A stretch of DNA of 64,000 nt from the NCBI GenBank assembly GCA_020638465.1, contig JACKIM010000001.1, forward strand, positions 744,001 to 808,000, written 5' to 3'. This document shows, in pieces, positions 26,805 to 36,054 of this stretch. Both the position numbers and the translations under genes were made by a program. This stretch comes from Geminicoccaceae bacterium (lineage in GTDB: Bacteria; Pseudomonadota; Alphaproteobacteria; Geminicoccales; Geminicoccaceae). The notes beneath the pieces were generated by a model. That model made no database searches, had not been told where the DNA came from, and saw nothing but the letters and a program-made list of their open reading frames with translations. Within the stretch, counting starts at the first letter, position 1. The number at the start of each line of letters is the position of its first letter.

Positions 26805-26921
26805 GTTGCTCCCTGCCGGAGGCGAAGATCAGGGAAAACCCGCAAGGCCAGACCGGCATGAGCCGGCGGTACCCGGAAAAACGGGGCACGCGGGAACCAA
26901 TCGAAGCAGGGAGGCAGCTTC

Positions 26922-27932
26922 ATGAATGCCATGAGTTCGGAATTGATCGACCGGCAGCACCTCTCGGATGGAAGCCGGCCTGCAGTGGCCGTGCGTCTGT
27001 TCGGCTGGTTGATACTTGGCACGCTCGCAGCCTTCCTTATCAACGGCTACCTTACCTACGTGCGCGGGTGGCCGGGTGCGGCTGCAGTCCTTCGTGGAGC
27101 TGGAGGAGCATTCCCATGGTTGCAGATCGCCTTGTACGGCGTGACTGCCGCCCTGGTGATTTCCTATGTGCTCAAGAGCAGCGATCTGCCTCTGCGCATT
27201 GATGCGCAGAGGATCACCCGTTTCAATGCCTGGCTCGTGCGAGCCGCCTTCTGGTCGGTTCTGTTCGTGGGCATTGTCGATGCGGCGATTTCCTTCCTGC
27301 GGGTCGAGGGCATGCTGGAACACTATGCCGGCGCGGCGCTGACGACCGAGCTCGGCCGTGCGCAATACCGTGGCCCGGTGGTTCACCTGCCCTTGATCGC
27401 CCTGGGTCTGGTGTTCGCCACATTTACCCGCACGCTTGGATTCACCTGGCTCGCACTGCTGGTGGTGCTCGCTGAATTGCTGATCGTGCTGGCCCGCTTC
27501 ATCTTCTCCTACGAACAAGCCTTCATGGGCGATCTGGTCAGGTTCTGGTACGCAGCCCTGTTCCTGTTCGCCAGCGCCTACACCCTGATCGACGAAGGCC
27601 ATGTCCGGGTCGATGTGCTCTATGCGGGCATGAAGGGCACAACGCGCGGCATGGTGAACGCGATCGGCTCGATCGTGCTGGGTGTTACCTTCTGCTGGAC
27701 GATCCTCATCGTCGGCATGGGCAACAAGGCATCCATCATCATCAGTCCGCTGATCAATTTCGAAGTCTCGCAGGCGGGCTTCGGATTGTATGTGAAATAT
27801 TTGATGGCCGGCTTCCTCGCGATTTTCGCCATCACGATGATGATCCAGTTTGTCAGCTACATGTTCGAGGCTGTCGCCGACTGGCGCGGCGAGCCGGGGG
27901 CACGCGAAATCACCGGATCCTCTGCCCACTGA
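26922..27932 (+). CDS. dctQ: TRAP transporter small permease subunit (DctQ)
   Basis: The protein has 336 residues, well above the usual 160-200. The C-terminal half carries the DctQ helices (RFIFSYEQAFMGDLVRFWYAALFLFASAYTLIDEGHVRVDV). The N-terminal ~150 residues add about three further hydrophobic segments. Such a long DctQ is known for the larger organic-acid type systems. Shine-Dalgarno AGGGAGG precedes the ATG. DctQ pairs with DctM in the inner membrane. Confidence 0.92.
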   Translation: MNAMSSELIDRQHLSDGSRPAVAVRLFGWLILGTLAAFLINGYLTYVRGWPGAAAVLRGAGGAFPWLQIALYGVTAALVISYVLKSSDLPLRIDAQRITRFNAWLVRAAFWSVLFVGIVDAAISFLRVEGMLEHYAGAALTTELGRAQYRGPVVHLPLIALGLVFATFTRTLGFTWLALLVVLAELLIVLARFIFSYEQAFMGDLVRFWYAALFLFASAYTLIDEGHVRVDVLYAGMKGTTRGMVNAIGSIVLGVTFCWTILIVGMGNKASIIISPLINFEVSQAGFGLYVKYLMAGFLAIFAITMMIQFVSYMFEAVADWRGEPGAREITGSSAH

Positions 27933-27987
27933 TTCTCCCGATACCCAACCGACGTGCCGCCCCGCGGCCGCCTCAGGGAAATGCCCG

Positions 27988-30651
27988 ATGGAAATATACT
28001 TCCTGGTTCTCTTGATCCTGCTGATGGCAAGCGCGCTTGGCTCGGGCTATCCCGTGGCATTTGCCTTGCCCGGCTCCGCCATCGTCACCGTGTTGGCCGC
28101 TGCCGCCTCGGGCTGGCTGTTCGAAGGCAATATCGACGCCTATTTCGCCCATGGCGGCCCCGGCGAGTGGCTTAGTGCCGGCGTCACCAACCTGCGCGGC
28201 GTATACTGGGAGGTCGAACGTGACACGCTGATCGCGATCCCGCTGTTCATCTTCATGGGCATCATGCTGCAAAGATCGAAGATCGCCGAGGACCTGCTCG
28301 TGACAATGGCTCAGCTGTTCGGCCCGATCCGTGGCGGTCTTGGCATTTCGGTCGTGTTCGTTGGCGCGTTGCTGGCCGCCACCACCGGGATCGTCGGCGC
28401 CACGGTCGTGGCCATGGGCCTGATCTCGCTACCGGCGATGTTGCGCAACAACTATTCCAAGAGTCTGGCCACCGGCACGATTGCCGCATCGGGAACACTG
28501 GGGCAGATCATTCCGCCTTCCATCGTGCTCATCATCCTCGCCGACCAGCTTTCCAGTGCCGTCGACCAGGCGAGCACGGCGCGAAAGGCACTCTACAAGG
28601 TCAGCACGGGCGAACTCTCGATGCCATCGGAATTCGATGTGGCATCGACCAGTGCCGGAGAAATGTTCCTGGGCGCACTGGTTCCCGGTCTCGTGCTGGT
28701 GGCGCTCTACATGATCTATATCCTGGTGTATGCGCAACTTCGCCCCAGGGTAGCGCCCGCTGTTCACCAGGAAGGACGTTTCGACGGCGATTTCTGGTTC
28801 AAGGTGGCGATCACGCTGATTCCGCCGCTGGCACTGATCTTCCTCGTTCTCGGCTCTATCCTCATGGGTGTTGCCACGGTCAACCAGGCCGGCGCGATAG
28901 GTGCGGCCGGTGCACTGATCATGGCGGGGTACAGGCTGACGGAAGGTAAACGTGGGCAATATGTGCCTGCGATCATTGCCATAATCTCGCTCGTCGTCAT
29001 CACCTATGTCGTTTCCACCCACGACACCAACATCAAGAACATCAAGACCGAGGCCGACGCTTTCGGCATCATGCTGGCCGCCGGCGCCGTCGGCACATTG
29101 GCGCTCTCGCTGCTGTGGAGCGGGATCCGGGTCATGCGCATCGACAACACCCTCCAAGCGGTGATGCTCGAAACGGCCAAGACCACATCGCTGGTTTTCA
29201 TCATCCTGCTTGGTGCGGCGATGCTTACCGCGTCGTTCCGCGCGTTTGGCGGCGAGGATCTGGTCCGGCACTTTCTGGAGACACTGCCGGGCGGGTTCTG
29301 GAGCCAGTTCATCATCGTCATGTCGGTTATCTTCTTTTTGGGATTCTTTCTGGACTTCATTGAGATTGCCGTGGTGGTCGTGCCGATCGTGACACCGATT
29401 CTCCTGTCCGACCCGGCCGCCAACGTGACTGCGGTGTGGCTTGGCGTGATGATCGGTCTCAACATCCAGACCTCCTTCCTCACACCACCCTTCGGCTTTG
29501 CCCTGTTCTACCTTCGCGGCGTGGCGCCGCCCTCGGTTCTGACGACCGATATTTACAAGGGTGTCGTGCCGTTCATTGCCCTGCAACTCCTGGCACTTGC
29601 CATCGCCGGCTACTACCCATCGCTGGTCAACTATCTCCCGACACGGGTTTCCCTCACCTCGCAAACGGCTCCGCCTCCCATCAATCCAAGGCTGCAACCT
29701 TGCATCGAGGAGATGGTATTCGCAATCTACGCCAAGGATGAGGATCGATTGCGCAAGGCCATTGACGACATGGCAGGCATTGACCTTTCGACCCTGTCCG
29801 ACGATGCGCGTGAATCGGTGGAAAAGGGCATCGAAAGTGCCCGTTCGGTATTCGACAGGGTCAAGGATGTCGAGACGGCCGTTGCCGAAGCCGAAGCCTT
29901 TGCCGTCGAATACCGCCCGATGCACCAGCATGTGAGCGATATCCAGCGGCTGGCTCGCCAGATCGAGACCGAGCTCGACGATTTGAAACGCGAGAGCACC
30001 CTTATCGCGGCCAACAGCAGCGACGAGAGCGCAGCAGCGACGCGAATGAAGGAACGCATTGTCGCACTGGAGAATGAACACGCAGCGATTGTATCGCAGA
30101 TCCCCACCGAATGGCCTGACAAGCACAAGGCCTACCTGAAGATTGTCGGCACCGAGAACCGTGCTCGTGGTCAATATCGCAGGGCGGTGGATGATGCCTA
30201 TTCGGGTATTGCGGAAGTCAGGCTGCTGCTCTCCCAGGCCGAGCAGATCACTGCCGTGCGAGGTGACATCGAGGCGTTGCGCCCGATCGTCGAAAGCGGC
30301 GATATCACCGCTGCCCAGGAGGCCATCGGCAAGGCCGAGGATACCTTGGGTGCGCTCAACGACGTCGGACCGATCCGCTCGCCTCTGTCGAAGGCGCGCC
30401 GCGCTCTCAAGAGCGGTCCTGAAATGCGTGAGGAAGCGCTTGGATTGCTCGACCAGTCATTGGAGGCGCAGGCTGCCGAGGCACAATGGCGAACCGCGGC
30501 GGCGGCATCCGTCGGGGCTGCGCTTGACGGCTATGATCTGGCCATCCGCGACACATTCGGGTTACGGCAACAATCACGTCTGGGGGAAGATCAGGCCAAA
30601 GAAGTCGCCGCCTGCATGTCACATCATCGCGACATATCGCTCAACTTCTGA
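27988..30651 (+). CDS. dctM: TRAP transporter large permease subunit (DctM) with long C-terminal extension
   Basis: The protein has 887 residues, about twice a usual DctM. The start at 27988 (MEIYFLVLLILL) is chosen because the upstream frame overlaps dctQ. Residues 1-550 are the DctM permease (about 15 membrane segments, MGIMLQRSKIAEDLL, GIVGATVVAMGLISLP, GQIIPPSIVLI), with an inserted region between about 220 and 400. From about residue 555 to the end is a soluble region that includes coiled coil (DIQRLARQIETELDDL, MKERIVALENEHAAIV). The extension has no domain I recognise. Confidence 0.9.
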   Translation: MEIYFLVLLILLMASALGSGYPVAFALPGSAIVTVLAAAASGWLFEGNIDAYFAHGGPGEWLSAGVTNLRGVYWEVERDTLIAIPLFIFMGIMLQRSKIAEDLLVTMAQLFGPIRGGLGISVVFVGALLAATTGIVGATVVAMGLISLPAMLRNNYSKSLATGTIAASGTLGQIIPPSIVLIILADQLSSAVDQASTARKALYKVSTGELSMPSEFDVASTSAGEMFLGALVPGLVLVALYMIYILVYAQLRPRVAPAVHQEGRFDGDFWFKVAITLIPPLALIFLVLGSILMGVATVNQAGAIGAAGALIMAGYRLTEGKRGQYVPAIIAIISLVVITYVVSTHDTNIKNIKTEADAFGIMLAAGAVGTLALSLLWSGIRVMRIDNTLQAVMLETAKTTSLVFIILLGAAMLTASFRAFGGEDLVRHFLETLPGGFWSQFIIVMSVIFFLGFFLDFIEIAVVVVPIVTPILLSDPAANVTAVWLGVMIGLNIQTSFLTPPFGFALFYLRGVAPPSVLTTDIYKGVVPFIALQLLALAIAGYYPSLVNYLPTRVSLTSQTAPPPINPRLQPCIEEMVFAIYAKDEDRLRKAIDDMAGIDLSTLSDDARESVEKGIESARSVFDRVKDVETAVAEAEAFAVEYRPMHQHVSDIQRLARQIETELDDLKRESTLIAANSSDESAAATRMKERIVALENEHAAIVSQIPTEWPDKHKAYLKIVGTENRARGQYRRAVDDAYSGIAEVRLLLSQAEQITAVRGDIEALRPIVESGDITAAQEAIGKAEDTLGALNDVGPIRSPLSKARRALKSGPEMREEALGLLDQSLEAQAAEAQWRTAAAASVGAALDGYDLAIRDTFGLRQQSRLGEDQAKEVAACMSHHRDISLNF

Positions 30652-30678
30652 CTATATTTCTCCATACAGATCGTGCCT

Positions 30679-30708
30679 TTCGGGAGTCTGTCACCTTGGA
30701 CTCCCGAA
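30679..30708 (+). terminator. Possible terminator after the TRAP operon
   Basis: A 10-bp stem (TTCGGGAGTC/GACTCCCGAA, 10-base loop) lies 28 bases after the dctM stop. No clear T run follows, so termination is likely but not certain. Confidence 0.5.
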
Positions 30709-31229
30709 TTGTGGATCGACGTGGAACCGAGGGCCTCTCCGATCGGGGTTCATGGTTGTCTGCAACACAGACAGGACCAGATCGCTTCGCCCCGCATCAC
30801 GGCAGCGCGTCGGCCTTCCGCAAAACACTTGTGCTGCCCCGACGCATGCTCTCGGAACTCAAGATATCTGCTACATCCCCGACCATCTTGCCTCGACACG
30901 AAAATATCGGTCGTGATGCCTAGTTCATGTAAAGGCATGCCATGCAGCCAACGCAAAAAAAGGACCCGACGAGAGCAGGAAATTCTACCCTGCCGGATCC
31001 TCAAGGCCACTACGGTCTCAGACAATCACCGCTGTGGAAGGCAAATGGGGAAACCCGGTCAGGTCACGGCAGGCTTCCTCTCGCAGGCATGGTCCGCAGA
31101 ACCTGGGGGCGGGATCAAGGAGGCTCTCCCGCCGTAATTCTTCACCCCACGGTCATGATGCTGACACGCTTCAGGATCCATGGGTGTGAAATTGCCGTGA
31201 GTTCCCCCGACACACGCAGTCACCGCCGC
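30709..31229. other. Gene-poor stretch between dctM and ggt
   Basis: The 521 bases carry no convincing gene. The only structure I see is a 7-bp hairpin (GGCGGGA/TCCCGCC, 31108-31133), perhaps the terminator of ggt on the minus strand. It is otherwise unassigned. Confidence 0.5.
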
Positions 31230-32975
31230 TCAGTCGCCGACGGCGATCCCCTCGCGCCTCGGATCGGCGCCCCCGCGCAGGAGCCCATCCCCAAGGATCT
31301 CGATGCCGTGCAGGCCAGAATTGAGATCGCTGATCTTGATCTCATGACCATGGGTAACAAGAGCATCCTGCAGCATTTCGGCGTCCGTGCCCGCCTCGAG
31401 CTCGGTCGGACCGTTACGGTTGACGAAATGCCCCATGGAAATGGCCGACTGGATATCCATGCCCCAGTCGAGAACGCCAACCAGCGTCGAAGCGACGTAG
31501 TTGATGATGCGGCTGCCGCCCGGCGATCCCACCAGCAGCACAGGCTTGCCGTCCCTGAGCACGATGGTGGGCGACATCGAGCTGCGTGGCCGCTTGCCGC
31601 CCTCGACACGATTGGCCACCGGCTTGCCATCAACCTCGGGCTCGAACGAGAAGTCGGTGAGCTCGTTATTGAGCAGGAAGCCGTGGGTCATGATACGGCT
31701 GCCGAAACCGGTCTCGATGGTGGTGGTCATCGATACGCCATTGCCCTTGGCATCGACGATGGCGAAATGTGACGTGCCAGGGCGTTCGACCTGCAGATCA
31801 GGCGACCACAACGAGGCATCCTTCCAAGGTGGAGTACCCGGCTCGGCCTTTGGCATCGCCTTGTCGACATCGATGAGGGTGGCCCGCTGCATCAGATAAC
31901 CATGGTCGAGCAACCCCTGCGTGGGCATCTTCACATAATCGGAATCGGCCATGTACTGCCCACGATCAGCATAGGCGAGCTTGGCTGCCTCCAGATAGAG
32001 GTGCACGGACACCGGCCCGTAGCCCATGGCCCCCATGTTGAAGGGTTCGAGAATGCCCAGAATCTGACCAACGGTAAGACCGCCCGAGGTGGGCGGACCC
32101 ATTCCGCAGATGTCATATTCACGATAACCGGCACAGACTGGCTCGCGTTCGATGGCCTCGTAGGCCGCAAGGTCGTCGGTGGTCATGATGCCGGGATTGT
32201 CTTCCGTGGCCTGCACGGCGGCCGCGATGTCCTGTGCGATCTGGCCATGGTAGAATGGCTCGCTGCCCTCATTCTGCAGCAGCCGCAAGGTGGCGGCGAA
32301 CTCCGGATTCTTCAGGATGGTGCCTGCCGCCTTCGGGGTGCCATCCTCGTTGAAGAAATATGCCTTGGTCGCGGGAAACTTGTCGAGCGAACGCTCCTGC
32401 GCCTCGGCGATGGATGCCGCCAGGCGAGGCGAAATCTCGAATCCCTCCTCGGCAAGGTCGATGGCCGGCTGGAGGAGAACCGCCCAGGGAATGCTTCCAT
32501 GCGCCGCGTGCACCTTCTCAAGCAGTTTGAGCGTGCCGGGCACACCCACCGAACGGCCGCCGATGACCGCATCCCACCAGTTCATGGGCTGGCCATCTTC
32601 CTTGAGAAAGTAGGTCCCGTCGGCAGCCATCGGCGCTTTCTCGCGGCCGTCATAGGTGGTCAGCGCGTCCTTTTCACCGTCCCAGTAAACCATGAACGCT
32701 CCGCCGCCGATGCCGGAGCTCTGCGGCTCGACCAGGTTGAGCATGAACTGCACGGCGACCATGGCATCGACGGCATTGCCGCCGGCTGCCAGCACCTCAC
32801 GCCCCACCTCGGCCGCGTGCGGATTGGCTGCCGCCACCATGTAATGGCTGGTGGTCACGGCTTCCTTGTGGTCGACGGACACCGTATTCTCGGGCTGGGC
32901 CGGCGCCGTCGACTGGGCCCATGCCGTCGTTGCAAGGAACGTCGTGGCGAGGCAAAAGGTGCACAATCGGATCAT
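31230..32975 (-). CDS. ggt: Gamma-glutamyltransferase
   Basis: This is a Ntn hydrolase precursor of 581 residues. A Sec signal peptide (MIRLCTFCLATTFLATTAWA) precedes the large subunit (AAANPHAAEVGREVLAAGGNAVDA, PQSSGIGGGAFMVYWDG). The autocleavage Thr is in RPGTSHFAIVD, followed by small-subunit motifs GVSMTTTIETGFGS and SSMSPTIVLRDGK. It hydrolyses glutathione and other gamma-glutamyl compounds in the periplasm. The ATG at 32975 sits 8 bases after GGGGGAG, so I use it instead of a GTG at 32984. Confidence 0.95.
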   Translation of the reverse strand: MIRLCTFCLATTFLATTAWAQSTAPAQPENTVSVDHKEAVTTSHYMVAAANPHAAEVGREVLAAGGNAVDAMVAVQFMLNLVEPQSSGIGGGAFMVYWDGEKDALTTYDGREKAPMAADGTYFLKEDGQPMNWWDAVIGGRSVGVPGTLKLLEKVHAAHGSIPWAVLLQPAIDLAEEGFEISPRLAASIAEAQERSLDKFPATKAYFFNEDGTPKAAGTILKNPEFAATLRLLQNEGSEPFYHGQIAQDIAAAVQATEDNPGIMTTDDLAAYEAIEREPVCAGYREYDICGMGPPTSGGLTVGQILGILEPFNMGAMGYGPVSVHLYLEAAKLAYADRGQYMADSDYVKMPTQGLLDHGYLMQRATLIDVDKAMPKAEPGTPPWKDASLWSPDLQVERPGTSHFAIVDAKGNGVSMTTTIETGFGSRIMTHGFLLNNELTDFSFEPEVDGKPVANRVEGGKRPRSSMSPTIVLRDGKPVLLVGSPGGSRIINYVASTLVGVLDWGMDIQSAISMGHFVNRNGPTELEAGTDAEMLQDALVTHGHEIKISDLNSGLHGIEILGDGLLRGGADPRREGIAVGD

Positions 32976-33063
32976 CGATCTCACTCCCCCTTTTCAGGCT
33001 CATCGCTGCAAGCCTACCGCTCGCTGGCGATGATGCAACCTGCAGCTTTGCGAAGGACACGCT

Positions 33064-34248
33064 ATGACTTATCCCACGGTACGGATTCAACCGGGCCGCG
33101 ACAAACGTTTTCGTGCCGGCAGCCCTTGGCTGTATTCCAACGAACTCGTCATGGATGCGGCAGCCAAGGCACTCGAACCCGGCTCGATCGTCAGACCGAT
33201 GTCGGAAAATGGCAAGGTCATGGGTGTGGCCCATTTTAACCCGCATACCCTCATCGCCGCACGCATGCTGACGCGTAACAAGGACGCCACCATCGATGCG
33301 GCCTTCTTCCGCCACCGCTTCGAGCGGGCGCTGAAGCTGCGCGAACGCTTTTACGACCGCCGCTGCTACCGCCTTGTCCATGCCGAGGGCGACGGCCTAC
33401 CGGGACTGGTCGTGGACCGTTACAACAACGTACTCGTGGCACAGTTCAACACCGCCGGCATGCAGTCCCAGGCCGGCCTTATCTGTGAAGTGCTGGAAGG
33501 GCTGATTGCTCCCGCCGCCATCCTCGCCCGCAACGACGCACCCATACGCGAGCTTGAAGGTCTGCCGCTGGAGCAGGCAATAATGTCAGGCACGGCCGGA
33601 GCGGTGACGCGTATCAAGGAAAACGGCCTGCCATTCGAGGTTCCGCTGGCCGATGGACAGAAAACCGGCTGGTATTTCGACCAGCGTGAGAACCGGGCAT
33701 TCATCCGCCGCATGGCCCACGGCGCGGATGTCCTTGATCTCTACAGCTATTCGGGGGGCTTCGGCCTGAACGCGCTCGATGGCGGCGCCGCATCGGCCCT
33801 GCTGGTCGACCGGTCGGAGCAGGCCCTGACGATGGCGCGCGCGAGCGCGGCCCTGCAAGGTAGCGGGGAACGGCTGGAAACGTCGCAGAACGACGTATTT
33901 CACGAAGCGGCGGCACTGATCGAGGCCAAACGGCGATTCGACATCGTCATTGCCGACCCGCCACCCTTCGTCCGTTCGAAGAAGGATCTTGCCACCGGTC
34001 TCAAGGGCTATCGCAAGCTTGCCCGCATGTCGGCTACACTGGTGCGCGAGCCGGGGTTCCTTGCAGTGGGCTGTTGCTCGCATAACGTCTCTATGACCGC
34101 CTTCGCCGAAGAGATCCGCAGCGGCGTCAAGGCAGCCGGACGCGGCGGGCGCCAGATCTTCGCTTCCGGCGCTTCCCCTGACCACCCCATTCACCCGGGC
34201 CTTCCCGAAACGGCCTATCTCAAGTTCATCGTGCTGGCTCTCGACTGA
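33064..34248 (+). CDS. Class I rRNA methyltransferase, RlmI/YccW-like
   Basis: The protein has 394 residues. It has an N-terminal PUA-like domain (about 5-75), an EEHAD-like middle and a C-terminal Rossmann methyltransferase with VLDLYSYSGGFGLNAL (SAM site) and IVIADPPPFVRSKKDL (catalytic loop). Relatives methylate C1962 of 23S rRNA. Single gene divergent from ggt. The exact target is inferred. Confidence 0.9.
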   Translation: MTYPTVRIQPGRDKRFRAGSPWLYSNELVMDAAAKALEPGSIVRPMSENGKVMGVAHFNPHTLIAARMLTRNKDATIDAAFFRHRFERALKLRERFYDRRCYRLVHAEGDGLPGLVVDRYNNVLVAQFNTAGMQSQAGLICEVLEGLIAPAAILARNDAPIRELEGLPLEQAIMSGTAGAVTRIKENGLPFEVPLADGQKTGWYFDQRENRAFIRRMAHGADVLDLYSYSGGFGLNALDGGAASALLVDRSEQALTMARASAALQGSGERLETSQNDVFHEAAALIEAKRRFDIVIADPPPFVRSKKDLATGLKGYRKLARMSATLVREPGFLAVGCCSHNVSMTAFAEEIRSGVKAAGRGGRQIFASGASPDHPIHPGLPETAYLKFIVLALD

Positions 34249-34379
34249 AACGGGCCTGCCAAACGAAACCAGCGGTATCGCCGACGGAAGTTGGCTCACT
34301 CGCCCGGTGGAAGCGTGACAAGTGGCGGAATGCCCCGTTCGAGGGACTTGCGTCACCAGAGCCTCCTCGACATTGGGAA

Positions 34380-35891
34380 TTATGAGGTGCTGGCAAGAGA
34401 TCTGCTGATGACGACGCGATTGCGACCGGATTTCTTGGCTTCGTAGAGGGCCTTGTCGGCCTGTTCGAGGCCCGTTTCGTGATCGCCGGCAGCAAAATTC
34501 CAGGATGCCACACCGAAACTCGCGGTCACCCGCAGCCGGGGTGCCGCAGCGACCTTCCAGTCGGCCGCCTCGACCCGCGCCCGAAGCCGTTCGGCGACAA
34601 TGACAGCACTGCGGCTCGAGGTGTGCGGCAGCAGGACCGCCAGTTCCTCACCTCCCATCCGGCCAACCTGATCGATGCCGTCACGCAGAAGGTCCGTGAT
34701 GATGGCGGCCAGTGTCTTGAGCACCTGATCGCCAGCGGCATGTCCATAGGTATCGTTGACATCCTTGAAATGATCGAGATCGACCATGATCACAGTCACC
34801 GGATAACCATAGCGAATGGCACGCTGGCTTTCCTGTCGCGCCCTTTCCTGGAAGCCCCGGCGATTGAGCAAGCCTGTCAGTTCATCGGTCAGTGCCAGCC
34901 GTTCCATCTTCAGTGTCTCGGCTTCGGCAGCCGTCAGCCTGAGTCCGAGCTCTGCGGTTCGCTCGGCCACACGATCCTCCAGCGACCGGCGTTCGATATC
35001 GAGTTCGCGCATCGCCTCGATCCGCCCGCGCTCAACCGAATGCAGAACCAGCGCTGTACAGGCAATGATGACGCTGTAGGCCTGAACCGCGAGGAAAGCC
35101 TGTTCGGTGACATCGCCCACGCCATGCAGGGTAATGACGAGGGCCGCGGTTATGGTGATCACCAGAAACACGGTGAACTGGACCGTGCTCTTGCGCAGGG
35201 CCAACCAGATGATGAGCGGCATGGTCAGCAACATCACCGGATAATGTCCCAGCACCTCCGGCAATGGCGTGAGGGACAGGAGCACCAGTGCACAGATGGC
35301 AAGAGCGGTGATCGATGCCGGCTGCAGGAGCGAGATTGGTCGGGAGCGGGTCACGAACCAGTTGGAAATGGCCATCAGCGGCGGTGCCAGCAGGATGACA
35401 CCGGTCAGATCGGAAAAGAACCAGCGCCAGGCGATTTGCTGGGTGAGGTCGAAAGACAGGTTGAAACGCAAGGTTACCACGGCCGTACCGACGACCATGG
35501 CAATCAGGCTGAGTCCGGTCGCCGCCAGAACGAAGGCCGCGACATCCGCGGGGTGGCGCAACTGGAGTGCCGCCGGTCGCAGTTTCTGGTAGATGCGGGC
35601 GGAAGCCCACGTGGCCAGCGTGTTACCGGTGCTGATCAGAATGAAGTGCAGACCGAAGTCCAGATGGAAATAGCCATAGGCGAGATCGCCCAGCCAGATG
35701 GCCGGAAGCGCATGCCAGCCGAAATAGAGGATGGCCCAGAATGCGATGCCTGCCGCGGGCCAGATCGCCACGACGTCGAGATTGGCAAAGCCGACGGCAA
35801 ACGAAAGCCGGATGATCGCATAGATCACGACGGCGATAAGCGACAGTTTCAGCTGCCGAAACAGATCTGCCCGTTTCAAGGCCTCTGCCAC
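34380..35891 (-). CDS. MASE1-GGDEF diguanylate cyclase
   Basis: The protein has 503 residues. The N-terminal ~290 form about eight membrane helices resembling the MASE1 sensory domain (WPAAGIAFWAILYFG, RWFFSDLTGVILLAPPLMA). A short coiled coil leads into a GGDEF domain with the active motif GGEEL (about residue 413) and ALTDELTGLLNRRGF. It should make c-di-GMP. The inhibitory RxxD site is not conserved at the usual place (DGID), so product inhibition may be absent. The start is a GTG with GGAAT nearby. Confidence 0.9.
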   Translation of the reverse strand: MAEALKRADLFRQLKLSLIAVVIYAIIRLSFAVGFANLDVVAIWPAAGIAFWAILYFGWHALPAIWLGDLAYGYFHLDFGLHFILISTGNTLATWASARIYQKLRPAALQLRHPADVAAFVLAATGLSLIAMVVGTAVVTLRFNLSFDLTQQIAWRWFFSDLTGVILLAPPLMAISNWFVTRSRPISLLQPASITALAICALVLLSLTPLPEVLGHYPVMLLTMPLIIWLALRKSTVQFTVFLVITITAALVITLHGVGDVTEQAFLAVQAYSVIIACTALVLHSVERGRIEAMRELDIERRSLEDRVAERTAELGLRLTAAEAETLKMERLALTDELTGLLNRRGFQERARQESQRAIRYGYPVTVIMVDLDHFKDVNDTYGHAAGDQVLKTLAAIITDLLRDGIDQVGRMGGEELAVLLPHTSSRSAVIVAERLRARVEAADWKVAAAPRLRVTASFGVASWNFAAGDHETGLEQADKALYEAKKSGRNRVVISRSLASTS

Positions 35892-36054
35892 ATTCCGGCC
35901 CTTTCATTCCCGGCGAGCCAGTGGGTATTCCCACCTTCGCACCATATTCTACATGGCAATCGTGAAGAAGGCGTTTATGAACAACGAAATGAATTCGTCG
36001 CCCTGCCGGCATTCACGACGCGGCCCACCCCGGCAAGAATAGTCCAGGAAGATA

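Noticed and set aside
28429..30174. A 581-codon open frame opposite dctM
   Set aside because: It is composed of His/Arg/Gly/Asp-rich shadow sequence and has no domain; the dctM strand is certain.
30673..31137. Possible small gene after dctM
   Set aside because: Composition and lack of a ribosome-binding site make it a chance frame; no motif is visible.
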